Assembly: GCF_000023585.1 (NCBI RefSeq) | Contig: NC_012914.1 | Location: forward strand, 5,277,501-5,341,500 | DNA: 64,000 nt | DNA from: Paenibacillus sp. JDR-2 | GTDB taxonomy: Bacteria; Bacillota; Bacilli; Paenibacillales; Paenibacillaceae | Direction: 5' to 3' | Shown: positions 9,201 to 17,634 of the stretch, one piece after another | Layout of the letters: each line of letters begins with the position of its first letter | Position numbering within the stretch: position 1 is the first letter of the stretch | Notes under the pieces: model-generated | What the model saw: the letters and a program-made list of their open reading frames with translations, nothing else | Databases searched by the model: none | Told to the model about the DNA's origin: nothing | Program-made: the position numbers and the translations under genes

Positions 9201-9213
9201 TGGCACTCGAGTG

Positions 9214-9519
9214 CTATATCATTAAGCGGAGTGCATCTGCGCCATTCATCCCGACAGCGATGCCAAGCGTTTCCGCAGTAGTTGTTACGGATTCAAGAGG
9301 CGCCGCAAGCAGTTCCTCCAACGTTTTTACGCCAACTGCTCTACCCGCGATTATTTCTCTATCTTTCAGCCGATCGTTAAGCAGCCCCACATCAAGCGCG
9401 CCGCACATGATATAACCTCTATCCGTGGAGATCGCAAGCAGGGTTGTTTTCGGCAGCTTCACCTCAACGCCAAGCGCAGTAATACCGTCCCCAAGGGGTA
9501 CGGGAACCATTCTCATCAT
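9214..9519 (-). CDS. DUF1805 family protein (YunC-like)
   Basis: The 101-residue product (MMRMVPVPLGDGITALGVEVKLPKTTLL, then GYIMCGALDVGLLND) matches the pattern of the small DUF1805/YunC family, whose biochemical role is unknown. A longer GTG start at 9537 lies inside the ribosome-binding site itself (GGAGGT at 9527-9532), so the ATG at 9519, seven bases from that site, is used. It converges on mtnA and is divergent from the orphan gene at 9692. Confidence 0.8.
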   Translation of the reverse strand: MMRMVPVPLGDGITALGVEVKLPKTTLLAISTDRGYIMCGALDVGLLNDRLKDREIIAGRAVGVKTLEELLAAPLESVTTTAETLGIAVGMNGADALRLMI

Positions 9520-9691
9520 TTTGGACACCTCCTTCACTACAGGCCATGACAGGTCAGTTCGAACCGCAACAACATTATATGCAGAAGCTGCAAAGCAGTG
9601 TTGGTTTACTTGCTTATTTTTAGGACTATGTGTCCAACCTTTTTGATGATATATTTATAAAGATATTATTAATTCTTAGTCCGGAGGAACT

Positions 9692-10204
9692 ATGAAACCA
9701 ACACAACCGGCCCGCACAAACTCATACGTATTCCAGGTTGAATTGCTCGTTGAAGGGGACAGCAACGCTGCAGCCTTGGAGAAGCTTTTGAAATCGCTTA
9801 ACCAAGGTGCTTACGCCGACTATCGCATACTTAACGGCATTCAGCTCGGACAGCTTATCGATCAACGAAAAACAGAGTTGCCCGGCAGTCAGCCGGTTCC
9901 TGTACCTCGGGCTGCGAAATCAGCTGCTCCTGCCGCTCCGGCGCCTGTACCTTCTACCGCTTCCGTCGCTTTTGTCTCTTCTGTCGTTCCCGCATCCAGC
10001 AATGGACTCGATTCCATCCGGGCTTTCATGAAAAGCAATAAATTGATTCGCCTCATTGTTAACAAAGGACTTGGAATCAAGCTCAGCATCCCTTGCCGCA
10101 TTCTAAATATAGACGAGGAAGGAAATCTGATCACGGTCTATCACGTGGACGAGAAGCAGGTCTATACGTTCAGGCTTAATGAGATCGAGGATTTCCAAGA
10201 CTAA
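9692..10204 (+). CDS. Uncharacterised protein with Pro/Ala-rich linker
   Basis: I do not recognise this 170-residue protein. It has three visible parts: an N-terminal segment of about 55 residues with alternating beta and helix character (YVFQVELLVEG..ALEKLLKSL), a low-complexity linker rich in Pro, Ala, Ser and Val (about residues 64-105), and a C-terminal segment that looks like a small beta-barrel (KLSIPCRILNIDEEGNLITVYHVDEKQVYTFRLNEIEDF). No signal peptide or membrane segment is seen. A GGAGGA site precedes the ATG and a bidirectional terminator follows. Confidence 0.7.
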   Translation: MKPTQPARTNSYVFQVELLVEGDSNAAALEKLLKSLNQGAYADYRILNGIQLGQLIDQRKTELPGSQPVPVPRAAKSAAPAAPAPVPSTASVAFVSSVVPASSNGLDSIRAFMKSNKLIRLIVNKGLGIKLSIPCRILNIDEEGNLITVYHVDEKQVYTFRLNEIEDFQD

Positions 10205-10208
10205 TATG

Positions 10209-10252
10209 AAGAAGCTGCCCTCTCGTATTTGACGAAAGGACAGCTTCTTTGT
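10209..10252. terminator. Bidirectional terminator between convergent genes
   Basis: A 13-bp stem with one mismatch (aagaagctgccct with aggacagcttctt) lies between the stop of the plus-strand gene at 10204 and the minus-strand stop at 10266. Confidence 0.75.
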
Positions 10253-10265
10253 TCGTTATAGGAAT

Positions 10266-12167
10266 TTATTGAATATAGGCCGCTCCAAGCATTTGCTCGA
10301 TGTCGGTGCTTGACACCGGAGGACTCCAGAAATAGCCCTGCATTTCATCGCAGTTATGTTTCCGTAAAAACTCCATCTGCTCTGCGTTCTCGACGCCTTC
10401 GGCAATGACCTGAATGTTCAGGTTATGCGCCATTGCGATAATGGCCGCGACTATCTCCGCGTCGCTAGGGTCCTGTTGAATATCCCTTACGAAGGAGCGG
10501 TCGATCTTCAGGCGGTCAATCGGGAAGTTCTTTAAGTAATGGAAGGAGCTGTAGCCCGTTCCGAAATCGTCTACGCTAATGCCGACTCCCATATCCGTAA
10601 GCTCGAGCAGGCAGCGGGATACATGGCCCGTATCCATCGTCATCGATTCGGTGATTTCCAGGTCAAGATATTCCGGCTTTAACCCGGTCTTCTCCAGCAC
10701 CGAAGCTACTTTGCTCGCCAGATCCTGCTGCACGAACTGACGGATCGAGAGATTCACCGATACCGGCATCGGCGGGAGGCCGGCGTCCTGCCAAGCTTTG
10801 TTCTGCCGGCAGGCTTCCTCCAGCACCCAGTCGCCGATCTGGACGATCATTCCGCTCTCTTCCGCGATCGGAATAAACTCACCCGGCGGAATCATTCCTT
10901 TCGCCGGATGTCTCCAGCGGACCAGCGCTTCGACGCCTACCATCATGCCCGAGACCAGATCGTATTGCGGCTGGTAGAGCAGAATAAATTCTTTGCGCTG
11001 AATAGCGCGGTACATCTCGTGCTGAAGCGTCAGCCGCTCGAAGGAAGAGTTACTCCAGCTCTCTGAGTAGAGCATGCAGTCGTTCTTTCCGCTCTCCTTC
11101 ACCTTGACCAGGGCAATATCGGCTTTCTTCAGAAGCGAATACCCGTCATCCTCTTTGACAAGGCTGGTCACCGCTCCAAGACTGCCCGTAATATGCAGCG
11201 GAAAGCCCTTCAGCTCAAACGGCTCGTCAATGGCGTGCAGCATGCCGCGGGACAATTCCATCAGCTGCTCTTCCGATTCGATATCCTGAAGCAGCAAGGC
11301 GAATTCATCGCCCTCCATTCGGGCTACGATTCCCTGCTCGCCGATCGCTCTCGTCAGACGCTCCGCTACCTGCAGTAGCAGCATATCGCCAAATTCGCGT
11401 CCAAATGAAGCGTTAACCAGCTTAAACCGGTCCAGATCCAAATAACAAAGGCCAATCATCCGGTCATGCTCTCTGGCAAAAGCGAGGCTTTCATTCATCC
11501 GGATATGGAATAAGGTACGGTTAGGCAGCCCCGTCATATCGTCGTAATAAGCCATGTAACGGATCCGCTCGATATTACGCTTCCGGTCGCTCAGATCCTG
11601 GCTGACGATGACGGTTCCTATCACCTCATCCTCCCTCATCATTGGGGAGCTGATGATTTGAAGCTCAAGCGGAAAGCCGGAACGGTGCGTAATATTAATA
11701 TTGCGCTGCTCCGATTTTCCTTGAAGCGCATGATCCAGCATCTCCTGCAGGCTGTTGCGGCTGCCCGGCTCGAGCAGCGGAGCAAGCGGCTTGCCAAGCA
11801 GGTCCTGGCGTATGTAGCCCAGCGTATTGCTGGAGGCAACGTTCATCTCCATAATTACGCCATCCCGGTCCAAAATCGCCAAAGGAACAGCTTCCGACTG
11901 AAGCAGTGTCTCTACAATAGGCGTATGGAAATTCCGGAATCCGATCATTTGCCCGTTCCTGGCAAACAAGATTGCCGTTATTGCAATCGCCAATACGGCA
12001 ATCATTGACGAAGTCCATTCCAACACGGGGTCGGCATTCCTATACAAGGCTGCTGCACAGAATAGCACAGCCACAATGGCTATCGTAAGAGCGGCTGTCC
12101 GCAGCATGACTTGTGGCTGCGAAGCCCGATACCGTCTATTAGGCGAACCGTCCATCCGTTTCGTCAC
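10266..12167 (-). CDS. Membrane PAS-GGDEF-EAL protein, GGDEF degenerate, EAL intact
   Basis: This is a cyclic-di-GMP signalling protein of 633 residues. Two hydrophobic segments lie at about 21-42 and 52-70. A PAS domain follows (about 85-195, ILDRDGVIMEMN), then a GGDEF domain (about 205-375) and an EAL domain (about 385-630). The GGDEF motif reads MEGDEF near residue 284, so the first glycine is glutamate, which argues against normal diguanylate cyclase activity. The EAL domain keeps EALVRW, the NLSIRQF asparagine, ITES, DDFGTGYSS, KIDRSFV and AEGVEN, so phosphodiesterase activity is likely. Translation probably begins at the GTG at 12167; an ATG lies four codons in. Confidence 0.93.
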   Translation of the reverse strand: MTKRMDGSPNRRYRASQPQVMLRTAALTIAIVAVLFCAAALYRNADPVLEWTSSMIAVLAIAITAILFARNGQMIGFRNFHTPIVETLLQSEAVPLAILDRDGVIMEMNVASSNTLGYIRQDLLGKPLAPLLEPGSRNSLQEMLDHALQGKSEQRNINITHRSGFPLELQIISSPMMREDEVIGTVIVSQDLSDRKRNIERIRYMAYYDDMTGLPNRTLFHIRMNESLAFAREHDRMIGLCYLDLDRFKLVNASFGREFGDMLLLQVAERLTRAIGEQGIVARMEGDEFALLLQDIESEEQLMELSRGMLHAIDEPFELKGFPLHITGSLGAVTSLVKEDDGYSLLKKADIALVKVKESGKNDCMLYSESWSNSSFERLTLQHEMYRAIQRKEFILLYQPQYDLVSGMMVGVEALVRWRHPAKGMIPPGEFIPIAEESGMIVQIGDWVLEEACRQNKAWQDAGLPPMPVSVNLSIRQFVQQDLASKVASVLEKTGLKPEYLDLEITESMTMDTGHVSRCLLELTDMGVGISVDDFGTGYSSFHYLKNFPIDRLKIDRSFVRDIQQDPSDAEIVAAIIAMAHNLNIQVIAEGVENAEQMEFLRKHNCDEMQGYFWSPPVSSTDIEQMLGAAYIQ

Positions 12168-12478
12168 GCACCAACTTCCTTCCTCTTGTCAGGTCAAGCA
12201 AGGTTAGATTCATTATAAACGAAATGGTCTTTGCGGTATAGAAATATTTACTAAAACAATAAATAATTCTTGTAGAATAAAGGCGTTTTATGTCGAAAAA
12301 CAAGGCATTTCGCCATTTACTGCATGTAACATGTAGCTTTACAGACCTATATTTGACAAGTAACATTCATACTTCGGCACAAGATGAAACGGCTATCGCC
12401 GTCCTTGGCGGAGCAAGAGAATATCAAAAAAAAAGCCGCCCCAAGTCATCTAGGAGCGGCCTTGCTTAATCTATTTTG
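12168..12478. other. Gene-free stretch between the EAL protein and the DUF423 gene
   Basis: This 311-base AT-rich spacer holds the upstream region of the GGDEF-EAL gene, with a minus-strand -10-like TATAAT (12212-12217) but no clear -35. It also holds the terminator of the DUF423 gene at its right end. Nothing else is evident. Confidence 0.5.
12426..12460 (-). terminator. Terminator of the DUF423 gene
   Basis: On the minus strand an 8-bp stem with one mismatch (GCCGCTCC with GGGGCGGC) is followed by nine T. Confidence 0.85.
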
Positions 12479-12862
12479 CTAGGCTTTTTTTCCGGAACGA
12501 AGCGCAGCGGCCGCTATGCAGCCCCAGCCGGCCAAGAAGGCAACACCGCCAAGAGGGGTGATGGCGCCCAATATTTTAACATCGCTTAACGCAAGGACGT
12601 ACAGGCTGCCGCTGAACAAAATGATCCCTGCAATAAGCAGGCGCGCTCCCACTCTCACAAGCTTGACGTCGCCAATTCGGTCGGCTAACAAAGCCACCAG
12701 CATTAAGCCGATCGCGTGATACATATGATAGCGGACGCCGGTTTCATAGACCTCCAGCATATCCTCGGACAAAGTATCCTTCAGGCCGTGAGCGCCAAAC
12801 GCCCCGAGAGCTACGGCTAATGCGGCGCCTATCGCGCCGTAAGCGAAATATTTATTAGACAT
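12479..12862 (-). CDS. DUF423 family small membrane protein (YwdK-like)
   Basis: The 127-residue, four-helix membrane protein starts MSNKYFAYGAIGAALAVALGAFGAHGLKD and contains YHMYHAIGL and ITPLGGVAFLAGWG, the conserved pattern of DUF423. Its function is unknown. The frame is open 60 codons upstream, but the ATG at 12862 starts the family homology and follows an AAAGGG site. It is divergent from the gene at 12937. Confidence 0.88.
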   Translation of the reverse strand: MSNKYFAYGAIGAALAVALGAFGAHGLKDTLSEDMLEVYETGVRYHMYHAIGLMLVALLADRIGDVKLVRVGARLLIAGIILFSGSLYVLALSDVKILGAITPLGGVAFLAGWGCIAAAALRSGKKA

Positions 12863-12936
12863 CTTGTTTTCATCCCTTTCTCGTTTGTGTATAATCTTAC
12901 AAGTAAATCCACTTATTACAAAGGAGTCGATCATTC

Positions 12937-13455
12937 TTGGAAGAACCGCGCAATCCTTCACAGCCAGATCCGCAAACCGGCTCATCCGCAAATCCCGAGC
13001 AACCTTATGATAATCCCTACGCATCAAGGCCTTCCCATCCATTTGCTCCGGTTAGGGAGAATGGACCGATAAAGCAATCGGGACTTGGCATCGCTTCCTT
13101 CATATTGGCACTCGTAACGTTATTACTTGTCGTTGGATGCGTGATCAGCGCTACTGTGTTTGTCAGCAATGTAACCGGTGATGCTCAAGGTTTTCTGAAT
13201 GAAGTCGAGAATATCGAAAGCGAGGGCACGCTTCCGTCTGACTTGGTACCGATTATGATCGCCGGATTATGTATTATCGCATCCATCGGCGTTGCCATTA
13301 TCGGCCTGATCCTCGGCATTGTTGGCGCCGTTCAGAAAAACCGCCGCAAAGTATTTGCCATTATCGGCATCGTGCTGAACGGCCTGATCGTGCTAGGAAC
13401 AGTCGGCCTTGTCATTATAGGCCTTGTCTCCGCTGCTGCGCAATCGACAATTTAG
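12937..13455 (+). CDS. Membrane protein with Pro-rich N-terminus (DUF4190-like)
   Basis: The 172-residue product has a Pro/Asn/Ser-rich cytoplasmic segment (about 1-45), a hydrophobic helix (about 52-76), a short extracellular acidic loop (VENIESEGTLPSD) and two more helices (about 103-130 and 140-166). The layout, with GLGIASFILALVTLLL near the first helix, resembles the DUF4190 group of small membrane proteins; this is a resemblance only. The start is a TTG ten bases after an AAGGAG site; no ATG fits. A perfect palindromic terminator follows. Confidence 0.75.
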   Translation: MEEPRNPSQPDPQTGSSANPEQPYDNPYASRPSHPFAPVRENGPIKQSGLGIASFILALVTLLLVVGCVISATVFVSNVTGDAQGFLNEVENIESEGTLPSDLVPIMIAGLCIIASIGVAIIGLILGIVGAVQKNRRKVFAIIGIVLNGLIVLGTVGLVIIGLVSAAAQSTI

Positions 13456-13482
13456 CAACAAATGAGTAATCTTTGATAAAGA

Positions 13483-13512
13483 AAGAGGCTGTTCCCTAGG
13501 GAACAGCCTCTT
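13483..13512. terminator. 30-bp perfect palindromic terminator
   Basis: AAGAGGCTGTTCCC, then its exact complement around a central TAGG-type turn. It lies between convergent genes ending at 13455 and 13527. A near-identical stem occurs at 20247-20282. Confidence 0.75.
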
Positions 13513-13526
13513 CTTGAATTTCCGCC

Positions 13527-14342
13527 CTAATTCAGCTGGCCAGCAACGGTCTTGTTAATATCGGCAATCTTTTTCTCGTAGCCTTCTATCTTCACCTGTT
13601 GATCCGTTATTTGCTTCGCTACCGTGGTCAGCGTAGTAAGGGAACGAATGGAGGTCTTGCCGTCATAGCTTCGCAGCGCGTACAGCAGATCGCTCCACTC
13701 CGCCGATTTTTGCTTGTTCTGCTGGCTGATCGCGGACTTCGCAACAGAGATTTTTCGCTCCTCCTCGGTAATGGCGTCAAGTTGGCCGCGCAGCCGCTTC
13801 ATCTTGTCGCTTGCCGATGATTTGGCCGAGCTTAACGCGCTTTGTGCGGCACGAATCTCCTCTTTGGCGCTTTTCACCGAAATCTCCAGCAGGTCTACCT
13901 TCAACTGTACGGCTGCCGTCAGCTCCTTGATGCCGAACTTCCGCGCCGCCTTCAGCTCCGCTTGGGCAGCTTCGTATCGATTAAACAAAGGCTGATAATA
14001 ATTCTTTAATTGCGCAACCTTCTTGTCCAGCGAATCCAGCTTCGCCTTGTCGATCAGCCGGATCTTCTGCCGAAGCTCAGACTCCTTCTCATCATTGGTT
14101 TTGGCAGTTGTCTTTATCCGGGTATCCTTGTCTCCAATCACAGTCTGCTGCTGGACAAAGCTTTGATACAGCGACTGGAGCTTCGCCGCGTCAGCTGACG
14201 TCAATCCTGCTTTTGTCTTGTCGAACTGCTTCTGCGCCGTTGCGGACAAGGAATGAACAGCCGCCTCCGCAACTGCCGCCGGGAGAATGGCAGACAGCAG
14301 CATGGCTAGCAGCAAGGCCGCTGCCGGCATTCGAAATGTCAT
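13527..14342 (-). CDS. Secreted coiled-coil protein
   Basis: The 271-residue product has a signal peptide (MTFRMPAAALLLAMLLSAIL, with likely cleavage after AVAEA near residue 26). The mature part is almost entirely helical, rich in Lys, Ala, Glu and Gln, with heptad-like stretches consistent with coiled coil. No catalytic or binding motif is visible, and I do not recognise the family. The ATG at 14342 follows a GGAGGAG site by eight bases; the 19 codons upstream in frame have no such support. It lies between two terminators and is probably transcribed alone. Confidence 0.75.
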   Translation of the reverse strand: MTFRMPAAALLLAMLLSAILPAAVAEAAVHSLSATAQKQFDKTKAGLTSADAAKLQSLYQSFVQQQTVIGDKDTRIKTTAKTNDEKESELRQKIRLIDKAKLDSLDKKVAQLKNYYQPLFNRYEAAQAELKAARKFGIKELTAAVQLKVDLLEISVKSAKEEIRAAQSALSSAKSSASDKMKRLRGQLDAITEEERKISVAKSAISQQNKQKSAEWSDLLYALRSYDGKTSIRSLTTLTTVAKQITDQQVKIEGYEKKIADINKTVAGQLN

Positions 14343-14385
14343 ACGTGTAACTCCTCCTTGGAAGATATTCATAGCGGCAGCCGAA

Positions 14386-14438
14386 AACAAAAAAAGCACC
14401 CTTCAAACCAAGCCCAAAGGCTGGTTCGAAGGGTGCTT
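14386..14438 (-). terminator. Terminator of sbcDC
   Basis: On the minus strand a 16-17 bp stem (AAGCACCCTTCGAACCA with TGGTTTGAAGGGTGCTT, one mismatch) is followed by seven T. Confidence 0.85.
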
Positions 14439-14541
14439 CCCGTTCGAATTCAAATTGCGTTGCCGCATATGTCTTTTCACTATACGGCTTGACCGGCAAA
14501 AGTGTCAACCCATTATTTTACATCGCTCCGCAAAAGCCGAC

Positions 14542-17500
14542 TCACCTTACTGCAATGGATGTCCGGCTGTAGCCTTCCTTCGTCTTATACACTTCGAGCG
14601 TAGCCGGGAAGGCTGCTTTAAGCTCTTGCACGTGAGAGATAACGCCAATCATTCGGCCTGAACGCTGCAGATCCACAAGCGCCTCAATCGCTTTGTTAAG
14701 CGAATCCTCATCCAGCGAGCCAAAGCCTTCGTCAATAAACATCATCTCGATGGAGACGCCGCCTTGGAACGATTGGATGACATCGGTCATGCCAAGCGCA
14801 AGGCATAACGAAGCGTTAAACTTCTCGCCGCCCGACATCGTCTTCACATCCCGGTTCTGGCCGGTGTAGGCATCGTAGACATCAAGGCCAAGCCCGCTTT
14901 GTTTGCCTCGCGTCTCGAGCCGGTCGCTACGCTGCAGAACGAACTGGCCGCCGGATAAATGACGGAGCCGGACGTTTGCGGCATGCAAAATCTGTTCCAG
15001 ATATTCGATAAGAATATAACGTTCGAATGAGATTTTGAGTGCGTTGTCGCCTTTAAGCATCTGGTACAGATCCAGCACCTGCTCAAGCTTTGCTTCCAGC
15101 TCCTTAACCTTGGCCGCTGCCTGATCAATAGCCGTCCTCAGCTTGCCTGCGTCCTCGGCGAACCGGGAAGCAATTTGCAGGGCATTCGTTGCTGCCTCAA
15201 TCCGCTCTTTCAGCTCGGCAATAGCAGCCTTCAGCGCTTCAATATCCGCTTGCTGCTTGCCCGATAACTCCTGCTCCAGCTCTTCAATCCGCTTTCGAGC
15301 GGCTGCTAAGGCCGTATTGTACGCCTCGAGCTGCTCCTTCAGAGCCCGTCTCTCCTGATCCGGCAGATGAGCCTCGCGGAAAGCTTCCTCTGAGCTAAAC
15401 TCCGCCTTCGCAAGCTCTTCTTCGAACCGTTTGGCAGCGAGCGCCGCATTGACCCGGGCTTCAGCAAGCTGCTGCTCGGTCTGCTCCGCATGAGCCTGCT
15501 CTTCGGCAAACTTCGCGCGCATCCGCAGCAGTCCATCCTGAGCCTCTTTCCAAGCTGCGGCAAGAGACTCCGCAAGGCTGCGCTGCTGCTTAAGCCGCAG
15601 CTCCATTTGCTTCGGAGAACGCAGCTCCTCCGGAATACGTTCAAGCTCCTTCTCGAGCGCCGACTGCTTGGCACCACGCTCGACCGCAATCTGCTGCTGC
15701 TCCGCTTGCAGCTTGTCCTTCTCTTGCAGCAGCTGCTCCAGCTTCTGCTCGATCTCTTCCGCACGCTGCTTCAGCTGCTTGCCTTGCTCGACCTGCGCGC
15801 CAAGCCGTTCCGCTTCCTCATTCAGCTGCTTCCAGCGTTTCCGAAGCTCGCCTTGCTGCTCGGCAAGCCCGGAAGCTTCCGCCCCGTATTCCGCAAGCTC
15901 CGCCGCGCTTCCTTCCCAGCTCGAACGCGTCGCCGCCGCCTGGAGCTTCGCCTCATTCAGCTCGCGTTCGTAACGGGACAGCTGCTCCTTCGCCTGCTGA
16001 AGCTGCTCTCTGGACGGTACGGCTTCCGCCGCAACGGCTTTGCCAGGATGCTCCTGACTGCCGCAGACCGGGCAAGGCTGACCGTCATGAAGATGGGCGG
16101 CCAAGAGGCTCGCTTGCCCTTCAATCCAATTGCGTTCCAGCCGGTCATGCTCCTCGCGGATTTGAGCAAGTGATAAAGCCCGCTCTTCAATCACGGAGGA
16201 ATGGGAGACGAGCTCTTTCTCCAGTTCGATTAACTTGGAAATATATTTGCCCGTCTGAAGGACCTGATTTCTTTGCTCAACGACGCTCGGCAGCGCCTCG
16301 ACAGCGCCTTCTATCGCCTTGAGCTGCGTCGCTAGCGTCAGCTTGGCTTCCTTCGCTTCGGCGATCAACGCCTCCGCCGACGTCAGCTTCGCCGCGCCGC
16401 TTTGCTCCGCGGCCGCCAGCTGCTCGACCGCTACGCGCTGCGCCTCCAGCGTCTGCACCGCCGGCGCCAGCTCCGCGAGGCGGTGCAGCTCGCGCTCCGC
16501 CGCCTGCCGCTCCGCGCCGCGCTCCTCCTCGCGGCGATACCGCTCCTCGGCTGCCGCGAGCGCCTCCTTCGCGGCCTCCGCCGCCTGGCGCCGCATATCG
16601 CGGGCCTGCTGCTTCGCCGCGGCATCCCGCTCCGCGCGGACCGCCTGCTCCGCGTACGGCGCCAGCAGCGCCGCGCGCTCGGCAAGCAGCAGCCGGCGCT
16701 CACGCTCCGCATGTTCGCCGCTTTGCGCCGCGAGCCGCTCCCGCTTCGCCTGCTCGCTTGCCAGCTCCGCGAACCGCGCTTGCAGCGCCAGCTCGCCTTG
16801 CAGCGCTTGTTCCTGCTCGCCGAGCTGCCGCTGCAGTTCGCGCTTGCCCGATTCCCCTTCCGCAATGAGCTGGCGGTAGTAGCCAATCTCCTGCTCCAGC
16901 GCTTCCGACAGCTGCGCCGCATTGTACAGCTCCTGCGCAAGCGTCTGCGCAAGCTGGCTGTCTTCTCTGCGCGGCAGGTTATCCGCCGCCTGCTTCATAA
17001 AGTGGTCCACGCGGATCTTCGCTTCCTTCAGCTGGTCTCCCAGCTCCCGGTTCTGCTGCTGGAATCGCGTCTCGAGCCGCTGGTACAGCTCCGTCCGGAA
17101 AATCCGGCGCAATATCTCTTCTTTATTATCCGTATCCGAAGTGAGCAGCTTCCGGAATTCGCCCTGAGGCAGCATCACGATCTGGTTGAACTGCTCCTTC
17201 GTCAGGCCAATAATCGTCTCCAGCTTGGCATTAACGTCGCCGACCATAAACCGGTCTACCGCCGGAACGGCTTCGCCGCCTGTCAGTTCATACAGCTCGG
17301 CTTTGCCGCCCGTCTCGCTTTTGTTCGCGCCCTTCCGGTGGGGAAGCTGGCGGAATACCCGGTACATCCGGCGCCCCACGGCAAAATCCAGCTCAACGGC
17401 CGTATGCTTCTCGTCATCGGCGAAATGGCTCCGCAGCATGCGCGGCTCCGAACGGTCCTCGCCGCTTGCAGTTCCGTATAGAGCAAAACAAATCGCGTCA

Positions 17501-17634
17501 AAAATCGTTGTTTTGCCGGCACCGGTACTGCCCGAAATAACAAACAGACGATGCTCCCCAAGCTCGCTGAAATCCACGGTCTCCGCATCGCGGTACGGGC
17601 CAAAGGCCGTCATCGTAATTTTGAGAGGTCTCAC
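14542..17634 (-). CDS. sbcC: DNA repair exonuclease ATPase subunit SbcC
   Basis: SbcC is the Rad50-like ATPase of the SbcCD complex, which opens hairpins and processes DNA ends. The 1030-residue product has Walker A GSTGAGKTT near residue 35, then long coiled coils rich in Glu, Gln, Ala and Lys. A CPVCGSQEHPGK zinc hook lies near residue 521. The C-terminal half ends with signature MSGGEKFNASL (about 935) and Walker B EMMFIDEGFGSLDED (about 966). The coiled-coil coding stretch near 16.4-16.9 kb is strikingly GC-rich and Ala/Arg/Glu-biased. It overlaps sbcD by 4 bases and is co-transcribed. Confidence 0.97.
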   Translation of the reverse strand: MRPLKITMTAFGPYRDAETVDFSELGEHRLFVISGSTGAGKTTIFDAICFALYGTASGEDRSEPRMLRSHFADDEKHTAVELDFAVGRRMYRVFRQLPHRKGANKSETGGKAELYELTGGEAVPAVDRFMVGDVNAKLETIIGLTKEQFNQIVMLPQGEFRKLLTSDTDNKEEILRRIFRTELYQRLETRFQQQNRELGDQLKEAKIRVDHFMKQAADNLPRREDSQLAQTLAQELYNAAQLSEALEQEIGYYRQLIAEGESGKRELQRQLGEQEQALQGELALQARFAELASEQAKRERLAAQSGEHAERERRLLLAERAALLAPYAEQAVRAERDAAAKQQARDMRRQAAEAAKEALAAAEERYRREEERGAERQAAERELHRLAELAPAVQTLEAQRVAVEQLAAAEQSGAAKLTSAEALIAEAKEAKLTLATQLKAIEGAVEALPSVVEQRNQVLQTGKYISKLIELEKELVSHSSVIEERALSLAQIREEHDRLERNWIEGQASLLAAHLHDGQPCPVCGSQEHPGKAVAAEAVPSREQLQQAKEQLSRYERELNEAKLQAAATRSSWEGSAAELAEYGAEASGLAEQQGELRKRWKQLNEEAERLGAQVEQGKQLKQRAEEIEQKLEQLLQEKDKLQAEQQQIAVERGAKQSALEKELERIPEELRSPKQMELRLKQQRSLAESLAAAWKEAQDGLLRMRAKFAEEQAHAEQTEQQLAEARVNAALAAKRFEEELAKAEFSSEEAFREAHLPDQERRALKEQLEAYNTALAAARKRIEELEQELSGKQQADIEALKAAIAELKERIEAATNALQIASRFAEDAGKLRTAIDQAAAKVKELEAKLEQVLDLYQMLKGDNALKISFERYILIEYLEQILHAANVRLRHLSGGQFVLQRSDRLETRGKQSGLGLDVYDAYTGQNRDVKTMSGGEKFNASLCLALGMTDVIQSFQGGVSIEMMFIDEGFGSLDEDSLNKAIEALVDLQRSGRMIGVISHVQELKAAFPATLEVYKTKEGYSRTSIAVR

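Noticed and set aside
15490..17481. Leu/Arg-rich and Ser/Ala-rich open frames within sbcC
   Set aside because: They are by-products of the GC-rich coiled-coil coding sequence; their composition is biased and no start signals are seen.
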